A stretch of DNA of 7,944 nucleotides from Deltaproteobacteria bacterium. Its GTDB lineage: Bacteria; Desulfobacterota; Desulfobacteria; Desulfobacterales; Desulfatirhabdiaceae. Each line of letters starts with the position of its first letter. Positions within the stretch are counted from its first letter, which is position 1. Below the pieces are notes generated by a model. The model worked only from the letters and a program-made list of their open reading frames with translations, was not told where the DNA came from and searched no databases. The stretch spans positions 1 through 7,944 of the forward strand of contig JAJYBO010000129.1 of NCBI GenBank assembly GCA_021778975.1, written 5' to 3'. This document shows, in pieces, positions 1-6,458 of this stretch. Position numbers and translations under genes: made by a program.

Positions 1-64
1 ACAATAATGTCCCGGCTTGCGGGGCGATAGATAAAGATATATTTAAAAAACAATAAGATATGTA

Positions 65-84
65 TTGGGATTTTTATGTCCCAA
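65..84 (-). terminator. weak hairpin after the response-regulator gene, possible terminator
   Basis: A 6-bp perfect inverted repeat (TTGGGA / TCCCAA) with an 8-base loop lies just after the stop codon of the response regulator when read on the minus strand. A run of T on that strand (complement of positions 45-50) comes about 15 bases later, too far for a textbook Rho-independent terminator. It may still end the operon or protect its 3' end. The rest of positions 1-64 is AT-rich with a small CCCG/CGGG hairpin at 11-23, and I see no gene there. Confidence 0.25.
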
Positions 85-91
85 AATATGA

Positions 92-1957
92 TTACATTAG
101 CCCGTGTTCTTTCATTTTGCGAAACAGGGTGCGTCTGTCCACCCCCAGAATACTGGCCACTTTTCCTCGTTTCCACTGGTTTTCCTGGAGGCATCGTTCG
201 ATATATGTTTTTTCTGCGACGGATAGAACATCGGAAAGGCGGGGCGATGACGGGGGAGACGGAAGAGCGTGAATATCTGAAACAGACGGCTCTTTTGAAG
301 AAACGATGGATGGTGTCAGACAGGGGTCTATTTCCTGAAGCGTAAGGTAGCGCTGGAGAATGTTCTGAAGTTCCCGCACATTTCCTGGCCAGTGGTAAAG
401 CTGCATGGCGCGGGTCATGGATTCTGGAAGCGAAACAACGGTATCGTCTCGGGTAAACAGCCCGAGGAAATGGCGTATCAGCAGCGGCAGGTCCTCTTTG
501 CGGTGGCGCAGCGCCGGCAGATAGATGGGAATGATGTGAATGCGGTAATAAAAATCCTGTCGCATCATTTGCTGTTCGACACGTTCCTGTAAATTACGGT
601 GTGTGGCGGCGATCACGCGAAAATTGGCAAACACCGGCGCATTGCCCCCAACGGGGATATGGCCGTTGCCCTCGATGGCTCTGAGGAGCTTGACCTGCAT
701 GTTCAGATTGATTTCTCCGACTTCATCCAGAAACAGGGTGCCTTCGTGAGCGAGATCCAAAAACCCGGGTTTGTCTGTCACCGCTCCGGAGAATGCGCCT
801 TTTTTGTAGCCGAAAAATTCGCTTTCGATGAGATTGTCCGGGATCGCGCCGCAATTGACCGTTATGAATGGCTTCTGACTTCGATGGCTCAGCTCGTGGA
901 TGGTTTTGGCCACCAACTCCTTTCCGGTTCCGGACTCTCCGTAGATGATGACGCCGTTGTCCGATGGCGCGGCTTTCAGGATGGTGTCATAAACTTTCCG
1001 CATGGGCGCGCTTTTACCGATGATGGGGCCGAATTGGCCGCTGCCTTTAAGAGATGACCGGAGGCGGACATTTTCCTCGCGTAGAAAGGCTTCCTGTTCC
1101 TTCAGGGCTTCTTCTCTGGTTTTGCGTTCGGTGATGTCCATGGCGATGGACTGAACTTTGACCACCTGACCGTTTTGATCGAATATGGGAGTGTTGATAC
1201 CGTAATACCAGCGGCTGTTTCGAGGGTTCAGCGCTTCCCATCGGACGATTTTTCCCTGAAACACGGTATCGTTGACGCACCAGGGGCAGGGGGATTCCTG
1301 GCCGTACAGCGCGCTGTAGCATGTCTCGCCGGAAACATCCCTGCCGATATATGTCATGACGTTTCGATTCATGAACTCGATGCGATACTCCCGCGTACAG
1401 GTATAGATCATGCCTTCAAACAGTTCTATGACCGCGGAAAGTTTGACTTGGCTCTCCTGGAGGGCGTGTGTGCGTTCCGTCAGTTCACGGGTGCGCTGCG
1501 TTACCTCTTCTTCCAGATGTTCCCGATATCGCCGGTTTTCCTGTCGCAGGCATGTCCGCTCCAGCGCGGTTGTTACCGCATGTTCCAGTACGGCCATATC
1601 CAGAATGGGTTTGGTGATGAAATCGAGCGCGCCCATCCGTAAGGCTTCGATGGCGTCCTGAATGAGGCCGGCGCCGGAAACCACCAGGATGGGGGTATCG
1701 GGAGATTCCGCCAGCACGGTGGAGAGAACTTCCAGGCCATCCATTCCGGGCATTCGGAGATCCACCATCATCAGATCGGGATGTTCCGATCTGAAGACAT
1801 CCATTCCATCCAGGCCGTTTTTTGCCTGATATACGGTAAAACCACTGTCCTCCAGGTATGCGGCAATGCTCTCCCGGATGATCGGTTCGTCGTCAATGAC
1901 CAAAATTTTTTCCCCGGTCTGCAAGGGCGTCGGGGGGGGGAGATTATCGGGTATCAT
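92..1957 (-). CDS. sigma-54-dependent response regulator with PAS insert (REC-PAS-AAA+-Fis HTH)
   Basis: A 621-aa NtrC-family transcription activator, which would use ATP to open sigma-54 RNA polymerase at enhancer-controlled promoters once phosphorylated. Receiver domain at about 17-135: acidic pair D22/D23, phospho-acceptor D66 in VDLRMPGMDG, S94, K116. A coiled coil (about 138-172) leads into a PAS domain (about 172-277) containing C187, C213, C224 and C227, the last two as CPWC. A second helix (277-302) leads to the AAA+ domain: Walker A GESGTGKE (340-347), sigma-54 contact loop GAFSGA (387-392, Ser for the usual Thr), Walker B LFLDE (408-412), arginine finger near R466. After a Ser/Pro linker comes a Fis-type HTH (about 577-619). 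The start at 1957 is chosen because the receiver fold begins just after it; upstream codons are out-of-frame kinase sequence. It overlaps the kinase by 14 bases. The PAS between REC and AAA+ is not the classical NtrC layout. Targets are unknown. Confidence 0.95.
   Translation of the reverse strand: MIPDNLPPPTPLQTGEKILVIDDEPIIRESIAAYLEDSGFTVYQAKNGLDGMDVFRSEHPDLMMVDLRMPGMDGLEVLSTVLAESPDTPILVVSGAGLIQDAIEALRMGALDFITKPILDMAVLEHAVTTALERTCLRQENRRYREHLEEEVTQRTRELTERTHALQESQVKLSAVIELFEGMIYTCTREYRIEFMNRNVMTYIGRDVSGETCYSALYGQESPCPWCVNDTVFQGKIVRWEALNPRNSRWYYGINTPIFDQNGQVVKVQSIAMDITERKTREEALKEQEAFLREENVRLRSSLKGSGQFGPIIGKSAPMRKVYDTILKAAPSDNGVIIYGESGTGKELVAKTIHELSHRSQKPFITVNCGAIPDNLIESEFFGYKKGAFSGAVTDKPGFLDLAHEGTLFLDEVGEINLNMQVKLLRAIEGNGHIPVGGNAPVFANFRVIAATHRNLQERVEQQMMRQDFYYRIHIIPIYLPALRHRKEDLPLLIRHFLGLFTRDDTVVSLPESMTRAMQLYHWPGNVRELQNILQRYLTLQEIDPCLTPSIVSSKEPSVSDIHALPSPPSSPRLSDVLSVAEKTYIERCLQENQWKRGKVASILGVDRRTLFRKMKEHGLM
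1932..1940. repeat. nine-base G/C homopolymer at the start of the response-regulator gene
   Basis: Nine consecutive G on the plus strand (nine C on the coding strand) cover codons 6-9 of the regulator, encoding its Leu-Pro-Pro-Pro stretch. The tract begins right after the kinase stop codon. Slippage here would shift the frame of nearly the whole regulator. Confidence 0.9.
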
Positions 1958-4712
1958 GGTTTTTATCCGAATCGAGGGGCAGTTGAACGATAAATCGGGC
2001 GCCGTCGGAAGGGCTGGATACGACCGACATGGCGCCCCCGTGATTGCGGGTGACAATAAAGTAGGATACGGATAGCCCCAGTCCGGTGCCCATGCCCACA
2101 TCCTTGGTGGTGAAAAATGGCTCGAATACCCGCTTCTGGGTTTTTTCATCCATACCAGGGCCGTTGTCCAGCACTTCGATGCGCGCCATATTGCCATCCC
2201 GGAACAGACGCAGGGTGATTCGCGGCGGATGACGAGAGGCTTCGGGTGTACTCATGGCCTGGGCCGCATTGCGCAACAGGTTCAGAATCACCTGCTCGAT
2301 TTCCGTAGCCGTACAGAATACCGGTGGCACGTCCTGGGCGAATTCCCGGATGATTTCGATGCTCCGAAAATCATATTTTTTCTTCAGATCATAATCATGG
2401 GCTGCCAGCGATACGGTGCGGTCCAACAACTCAGCCAGGGGGGTATTGGCTTTTCGGGATTGACTCCGCCGGCTGAAATTCAACATGTCACTGACGGTTC
2501 TGGAAGCGCGCTCTCCGGATTCCCGAATGTTTTCGATGAACTTCAGGATGCCGCGTTGTTCGAGATACGCGCGCATCGCATCGAGCGATACGCCGCAATT
2601 TTCGGCGATCCGTCGGTTGGCGGGAATTTCCGGCGATATCCGGCGCAGGATGTTCTGGGCGCTTTGAAGCATTCCCCCCAGGGGGTTGTTGATTTCGTGC
2701 GCCATACCCGCGGCCAATCCTCCTATCGAGAGCATTTTTTCGGTCTGCACCATCATGTCTTCCATGCGCACCCGTGCGGTGACGTCATCCACGCGTATGA
2801 CCGCACCGGATATGCTTTCCACATGAATGGGGTAGATCATGATATCGGAATAACGTATGTCGTCATCCTGCCAGTCCGGAACTTTTTCACGTTGTTTGAC
2901 GGATTTTTCCGTCATGGCCTGTTTCACGATGTCTATTTGTTGCTGAAGTCGGGGGAAGATGACATCCAATTTCTGATCGAGCGCCAGATCGCGAGATATG
3001 CCCTGCGCCTTTTCCGCTTCCTGATTCCACAGACTGATGCACAAATCCTGATTCACACCGATCAAGATGGAGGGCATGGCGTCAATGGCGGCCTGAAGAT
3101 AATTGCGGAGTTGCTGCGTCTCTTTCTGAGACTGGACGGCATCGGTGATGTCATTGCCGATGCACAGGTATTCCATGACTTCGCCGGAAGGATGATATAT
3201 GGCTTTGCGCGTCCAGGATATCCAGACCGGCTGGCCGTTTCTCAGAATATTTTCGGCGCCATGGTACCGGTATCCTTCTTCGTAGCCGCCGATGGTGTCT
3301 GGTATGATGCTGGGCGGGTTGATGCCCCATCGGTTTTCCGGAAGAATGGTGCCTACGATATTTTTTCCGATGACTTCATCTTCGGTGTAACCAAAAAATA
3401 TCTGTGCGAATTCATTAAAGAAAGTTATATAACCGTAGGTATCCATACGGAGAATGATGCTGTTGGCGTTTTGTACCAGCTCCCGATATTTGGCTTCGCT
3501 TTCACGAATGGTGGCTTCCGCCTTTTCGCGATCGGTGATTTCGGTTTCCAGTTTGGTCCGGTAAGCTTCGAAGCGATCCATGAAGGCATTGAAATAATGG
3601 GCGAGCTGTCCGATTTCATCCTGGCTGGAGCGATCCATGCGTACGGAAGTATCGCCGTCAACGCCCGCGGCGAAATGTCGCATGAGTTCCTGAAGGGGCG
3701 TGGTGATGGACGCGCTGATTAGAAAAATAGCTGGTGAAAAAAGCATGAGCGTCAAAAGGACGGTAATGATGAAGATATCTCTGACGGTTTTCAGTGGCGC
3801 CTGAAATTCCTCCAGATAACTGGATGATGCGACAATCCATTTGAATTCCGGGATATAGTTGAAAATGACAAGTTTTTTTCGAGGCTTACTTTCTCCGGGA
3901 TTTTTCCAGGAATAAATGATTTTGCCGTGTTTGCGCTGGCATATTTCTTTGAAGTATTTTTGACCGTTGGCGTCTGTAGCGTCAAAGAAATTTTTTCCTT
4001 TGAGTGAAGGATGGATAATGAGGGTGCCGTGAGTATCCATAACGAACGAGTAACCGGTTTTGCCGAAGCGCAGAGAGAGAATCTGGTTTTCAAAATCGTC
4101 CACATTGACCAGTTCGTTGAATTCGCTGCGGTATGAGGATACGGAAATGATCCAGTCCCAGGGTTCAAAATAGGTCATATACAGAGCCTTGGGACGTATT
4201 TCGTCTTCTTCCGGGTTTTTCCAGTCATATTCGAGGTAGCCGTTTTTGCGCCGTATCTGTTCCCGGATAAATTCGTAACCGGAGAGATCCGCGCCGATCA
4301 GTGATTTTTTGGGGTGAATGACGATAATACCACGGCTGTTGACGCAGTAGATATAGCCTGTCTTACCAATGGTCTGGCTCAGAAGTACTTCGCGGCATCG
4401 GTCTTTGGCCGTGGCTTCGCTGATTTTTCCGGCGCGGTACTGGTTATAAAAATATGTGACGATCTCCCGGTTTTTTTCGGCCAGCGCCCTCAGATGGTTT
4501 TTAATGGAAACGTCCGCGGCGGTTTTGACCATATTGAGAATGGTGGTGGTGGTGTTCTGAAGCTCGCTTTCGATATTCTGTTCGAGGGTTTTCCGGACAT
4601 AGGTATGAATGATGAGGCTGGCGAGTGTCAGGGACAGCACCAGAATGGTGGAGTAAATGATCAGAAGTTTGAATCGAATCTGAAGATCGTTGAATTTTTG
4701 CATTAACCACAT
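1944..4712 (-). CDS. membrane sensor histidine kinase (tandem Cache, HAMP, two PAS, HisKA, HATPase)
   Basis: A 922-aa inner-membrane kinase, the probable partner of the overlapping regulator. TM1 at about 15-37, then an extracytoplasmic region (43-311) built of two similar Cache modules: each has a KTGY motif (117-120 and 218-221) and ends in an aromatic segment of the W-I-x(3)-S-S-Y kind (to 194 and 299). TM2 at about 312-336, HAMP (335-388), PAS 1 (404-523), PAS 2 (536-655). H-box AHEINNPLGG gives phospho-acceptor His672; N-box ILNLLRNAAQA with N811/N815; G1 DNGPGM (849-854); F-box EPFFTT; G2 GMGTGLGLS (873-881). It has no receiver domain, so a separate partner is needed. About 25 extra residues sit between the H-box helix and the FSRR end of the dimerisation hairpin. 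The start at 4712 is preferred because GGAA lies five bases upstream; ATG at 4703, forming TAATG with the previous stop, is the alternative (919 aa). The Cache ligand cannot be read from sequence; small organic anions or amino acids are common for the family. Confidence 0.95.
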   Translation of the reverse strand: MWLMQKFNDLQIRFKLLIIYSTILVLSLTLASLIIHTYVRKTLEQNIESELQNTTTTILNMVKTAADVSIKNHLRALAEKNREIVTYFYNQYRAGKISEATAKDRCREVLLSQTIGKTGYIYCVNSRGIIVIHPKKSLIGADLSGYEFIREQIRRKNGYLEYDWKNPEEDEIRPKALYMTYFEPWDWIISVSSYRSEFNELVNVDDFENQILSLRFGKTGYSFVMDTHGTLIIHPSLKGKNFFDATDANGQKYFKEICQRKHGKIIYSWKNPGESKPRKKLVIFNYIPEFKWIVASSSYLEEFQAPLKTVRDIFIITVLLTLMLFSPAIFLISASITTPLQELMRHFAAGVDGDTSVRMDRSSQDEIGQLAHYFNAFMDRFEAYRTKLETEITDREKAEATIRESEAKYRELVQNANSIILRMDTYGYITFFNEFAQIFFGYTEDEVIGKNIVGTILPENRWGINPPSIIPDTIGGYEEGYRYHGAENILRNGQPVWISWTRKAIYHPSGEVMEYLCIGNDITDAVQSQKETQQLRNYLQAAIDAMPSILIGVNQDLCISLWNQEAEKAQGISRDLALDQKLDVIFPRLQQQIDIVKQAMTEKSVKQREKVPDWQDDDIRYSDIMIYPIHVESISGAVIRVDDVTARVRMEDMMVQTEKMLSIGGLAAGMAHEINNPLGGMLQSAQNILRRISPEIPANRRIAENCGVSLDAMRAYLEQRGILKFIENIRESGERASRTVSDMLNFSRRSQSRKANTPLAELLDRTVSLAAHDYDLKKKYDFRSIEIIREFAQDVPPVFCTATEIEQVILNLLRNAAQAMSTPEASRHPPRITLRLFRDGNMARIEVLDNGPGMDEKTQKRVFEPFFTTKDVGMGTGLGLSVSYFIVTRNHGGAMSVVSSPSDGARFIVQLPLDSDKNHDTR

Positions 4713-5533
4713 GATGATTCCACTGTTCCGGCCACCCCATGTCGTTGCGTCAGACGGGTGAACATTTGCGCAAGTCCGGCCCCCAGACTGAAAATGGACC
4801 CGATGTCGAGATTCTGGTCGGCGGTTTGATCGAAAAACACATTGAGGGAGGAAGCCATTCCTTCTTCCGGTCGCCAGTAGCACACCATGACAGGAACTTT
4901 GGGCAGCGGCGACAGCACGACGGAAATGTCCGATTGAAACATCGCATTCACCTGACGACCTCCGAAAATATGCACCATGTCGTCGAAGAATTCGGTGTAA
5001 TGATCCGCTATCTGCTTCATCTGCTCTTCACATCTTTTTTTAAACAGCGGGTATCGTTCCTGTCCGCTGGCAAGTTCTCGAAACGACAGCCAGTTTCCGG
5101 TGGGTTCCACGCCTTTTCCGTTTATCACATAATTGAGAAACGGGGCGGCGACCCAGTGGTTGACATGAATATCGGTCGAAATGACGCCCGCCGCGTTGAT
5201 GCTGAAGTCTTTGCCCATTACCTTGATGATCAGGCGTCCGTTTTCATGGCGTCCGCCGGTGCGTGTGGCCGCCGCCGCAAGGTCAATATCTCTGATTTGA
5301 TTTTTCAACTGTTTGATAAAGTCTTCGTGGTTTTGTTCCGTATCGTTCTGATCTTGAGAACTCTCGGAAAATTCTTCTATGGTGTTTGGGGACAGCCTGG
5401 GGCATTCCGACAAAGAGCGTCGGCCTGTAAATACGGCTCCGGCAAAAGCCATGCAGGTTTTTTCGCCGCAGAGCCGGCAGTTGGATTTGTCTAAAAGTTG
5501 ATAAATGCTCATGGCATTTTGAAATTTTGGCAT
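4703..5533 (-). CDS. DUF3786 protein with N-terminal four-cysteine Fe-S motif
   Basis: A 276-aa soluble protein that I assign to the DUF3786 family, found mostly in anaerobes and without an established function. Near the N-terminus, C19-x2-C22-x4-C27-x16-C44 matches the 'Fes' type of putative [4Fe-4S] ligand set also found in corrinoid Fe-S proteins. The rest (about 85-265) is the DUF3786 body, with HVNHWVAAPFLNYVINGKG and a later VPVMVCYWRPEEG segment. I see no signal peptide or membrane helix, so it should be cytoplasmic. The start is firm: AAGGAGGT lies five bases before the ATG. The 3' end overlaps the histidine kinase gene, so the two are likely co-translated. This suggests a role connected with the two-component system, for example a redox- or metal-responsive accessory protein, but that is inference from position. 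A direct link with corrinoid or C1 metabolism cannot be shown here. Confidence 0.85.
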   Translation of the reverse strand: MPKFQNAMSIYQLLDKSNCRLCGEKTCMAFAGAVFTGRRSLSECPRLSPNTIEEFSESSQDQNDTEQNHEDFIKQLKNQIRDIDLAAAATRTGGRHENGRLIIKVMGKDFSINAAGVISTDIHVNHWVAAPFLNYVINGKGVEPTGNWLSFRELASGQERYPLFKKRCEEQMKQIADHYTEFFDDMVHIFGGRQVNAMFQSDISVVLSPLPKVPVMVCYWRPEEGMASSLNVFFDQTADQNLDIGSIFSLGAGLAQMFTRLTQRHGVAGTVESSCG

Positions 5534-5537
5534 GATA

Positions 5538-5545
5538 ACCTCCTT
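5538..5545 (-). promoter_or_regulatory. strong Shine-Dalgarno of the DUF3786 gene
   Basis: On the minus strand AAGGAGGT lies five bases upstream of the ATG at 5533. It is the best ribosome binding site in the window and marks the 5' end of the three-gene signalling unit. I could not find a convincing promoter between the toxin gene and this site. Confidence 0.85.
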
Positions 5546-5590
5546 GATGCTCTTGTAAAAAGTCGGTTTTCGGGCGACTTCGTGGCTTTT
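5543..5590. repeat. possible dispersed-repeat remnant between toxin gene and DUF3786 gene
   Basis: The stretch TGATGCTCTTGTAAAAAGTC followed by GG and a short hairpin resembles, from memory, a motif of the form TGATGAACTCGTAAAAAGTC that occurs many times between genes of Desulfobacterota genomes and is usually followed by a palindromic part. Only one copy is in this window, so repetition is not shown here. It contains the hairpin annotated separately as a terminator. Confidence 0.35.
5557..5580 (-). terminator. hairpin plus T-run after the toxin gene
   Basis: On the minus strand AAGTCG and CGACTT form a 6-bp stem around a 9-base loop, and the distal arm runs into TTTTT. It lies 21 bases after the toxin stop codon and 24 bases before the DUF3786 start. 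The stem is short, so it may be only partly effective, allowing some read-through from the toxin-antitoxin promoter into the signalling genes. Confidence 0.5.
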
Positions 5591-5601
5591 GTAGCGTTGT
5601 T

Positions 5602-6078
5602 CTATGTAAGATGTTCTGAGGTTTTGGCGCCTTCGGTTTGAAGAATATTGTCAAGCAGCGAGGAGGATGGTGAAGCAAAAGGATTTATCACCGTAACTCC
5701 CCGCCACATGAAACCATTTTGCAAATCTTCACTCAGCAGCAGACGGCAGTGATTTTCCGCCGCTACCGCCATAATCAACGCATCCCAGATTTGAAACCTG
5801 TGATCAACCGCCAGATCCATTGCAGCCTGAAATGCCGACCAGGATGAATCCCCAATTATAAAACTGTCTGCCCAGGCCATAATCGCCATGCGTGAAGGCC
5901 CTGGCTCCCGTTTCGCTTTTCCGGTAAGAATCCGAAACAGTTCTCCCAGTGTTTGTGCAGGAAGCAGGACCAGATTCACCGGCAATTGTTCGATCAGCCG
6001 GATAGCCTGTTCACAGCGGAGCGTATCTCCAACCCCCTCGGCATAGGCTAATATATTTGTATCCAGGGCCACAAGCAT
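5602..6078 (-). CDS. PIN-domain toxin (VapC-like ribonuclease)
   Basis: A 158-aa PIN-domain protein, expected to be an Mg-dependent RNase acting as the toxin of a type II toxin-antitoxin pair. The acidic active-site set is visible: D6 in LDTN, E46 in TLGELFRIL, D99 in IWDALI, and E117/D118 in LLSEDLQ. The core ends near residue 132 (VTVINPF), and a Ser-rich tail of about 25 residues extends beyond the usual VapC length of about 130-140. The start codon overlaps the antitoxin stop codon by one base (TAATG) and has only a weak GGTG upstream, so translation probably depends on coupling to the antitoxin. The RNA target (tRNA, rRNA or mRNA) cannot be told from sequence. The catalytic residues look intact, so it is probably active. 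Confidence 0.88.
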   Translation of the reverse strand: MLVALDTNILAYAEGVGDTLRCEQAIRLIEQLPVNLVLLPAQTLGELFRILTGKAKREPGPSRMAIMAWADSFIIGDSSWSAFQAAMDLAVDHRFQIWDALIMAVAAENHCRLLLSEDLQNGFMWRGVTVINPFASPSSSLLDNILQTEGAKTSEHLT

Positions 6079-6317
6079 TATGTGTCACCATACAGTTCAT
6101 CGCGGGTCCAGTTTCGAAGCCCGGTCACACCCTGCGCTTTCAAGCGGGATAAAAGAATTTTTTTCATTTCATTTTTAAGCAGCACCCCAGAATTCACGGA
6201 AATGATTCTTGCCACCGGCGTCCCCCTTGATAAAATCGTAATTTCCTCACCATTTTGCACCTCTCGCAATAAACTGGAAAATCCGCGATTGGCATTGGCA
6301 GCCGTAATGGTTTTCAT
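6078..6317 (-). CDS. Phd/YefM-family antitoxin
   Basis: A 79-aa protein of the Phd/YefM antitoxin type. The N-terminal half (residues 1-45) has the family pattern: an ITAANANRGFSSLL segment, then VQNGEEITILSRGTPVARI, which forms the dimeric DNA-binding fold. The C-terminal part (about 48-79) is charged and would wrap the PIN toxin and block its active site. The ATG is preceded by GGAGG five bases upstream. The gene is first in the two-gene operon, as is usual for antitoxins, and overlaps the toxin by one base. It probably represses its own promoter, alone and more strongly with the toxin; the palindrome just upstream at 6333-6353 is the likely site. Confidence 0.88.
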   Translation of the reverse strand: MKTITAANANRGFSSLLREVQNGEEITILSRGTPVARIISVNSGVLLKNEMKKILLSRLKAQGVTGLRNWTRDELYGDT

Positions 6318-6332
6318 AATAGCCTCCGAAAT

Positions 6333-6353
6333 AAGTAGGTTTAACCACTACTT
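6333..6353. promoter_or_regulatory. palindromic operator of the toxin-antitoxin operon
   Basis: AAGTAG and CTACTT form perfect outer arms of a 21-bp element, and inside it GGTTTAACC is a second, offset palindrome. It lies between the promoter -10 and the antitoxin ribosome site, overlapping the -10 and the expected transcription start. Phd/YefM dimers typically bind such sites, so this is the probable autorepression operator. Confidence 0.65.
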
Positions 6354-6378
6354 TAAATCCGCTATTTTCCAGTGTCAA
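6350..6378 (-). promoter_or_regulatory. sigma-70-type promoter of the antitoxin-toxin operon
   Basis: On the minus strand a consensus -35 TTGACA (complement of 6373-6378) is separated by 17 bases from the -10 TAAAGT (complement of 6350-6355, four of six consensus bases). Transcription would start near 6343, about 26 bases before the antitoxin ATG. The -10 overlaps the operator palindrome, which fits autoregulation. Confidence 0.7.
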
Positions 6379-6401
6379 GCCTGTTCTTGTATAGACAGGC
6401 T
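6378..6401. repeat. 7-bp inverted repeat between the divergent promoters
   Basis: AGCCTGT and ACAGGCT are perfect inverted arms separated by 10 bases. The element directly abuts the -35 of the antitoxin promoter and lies 24 bases upstream of the -35 of the divergent plus-strand promoter. It could bind a dimeric regulator acting on either promoter, or form a hairpin if transcribed. No family is recognised. Confidence 0.45.
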
Positions 6402-6424
6402 CCGTAATGCCATGTTTTTTAGTC

Positions 6425-6452
6425 TTGACACCATTTTAATTTTCAGGATAAT
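6425..6452 (+). promoter_or_regulatory. sigma-70-type promoter pointing right, upstream of candidate small RNA
   Basis: Consensus -35 TTGACA (6425-6430), 16-base spacer, -10 GATAAT (6447-6452, five of six consensus bases). Transcription would start near 6459. The next annotated plus-strand gene, crcB, is more than 300 bases away, beyond a strong terminator, so this promoter has no obvious protein-coding target. Confidence 0.55.
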
Positions 6453-6458
6453 AGTGAC

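Noticed and set aside
1958..2197. N-terminal extension of the response regulator by 80 codons
   Set aside because: The extension is out-of-frame kinase C-terminal sequence. The receiver domain starts just after the ATG at 1957, which gives a normal overlap.
2229..3722. Open frame of 497 codons on the plus strand
   Set aside because: It lies wholly antisense to the kinase gene, whose protein has continuous Cache, HAMP, PAS, HisKA and HATPase motifs. The antisense translation shows no recognisable domain and is a codon-bias shadow.
4713..4883. N-terminal extension of the histidine kinase by 57 codons
   Set aside because: The extra residues are the DUF3786 coding region in another frame. The membrane anchor begins soon after 4712, and GGAA supports that start.
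5649..5654. TTGACA on the minus strand near the toxin 3' end as a promoter for the DUF3786 operon
   Set aside because: No -10-like hexamer lies 15-19 bases downstream; that place holds GGCGCC.
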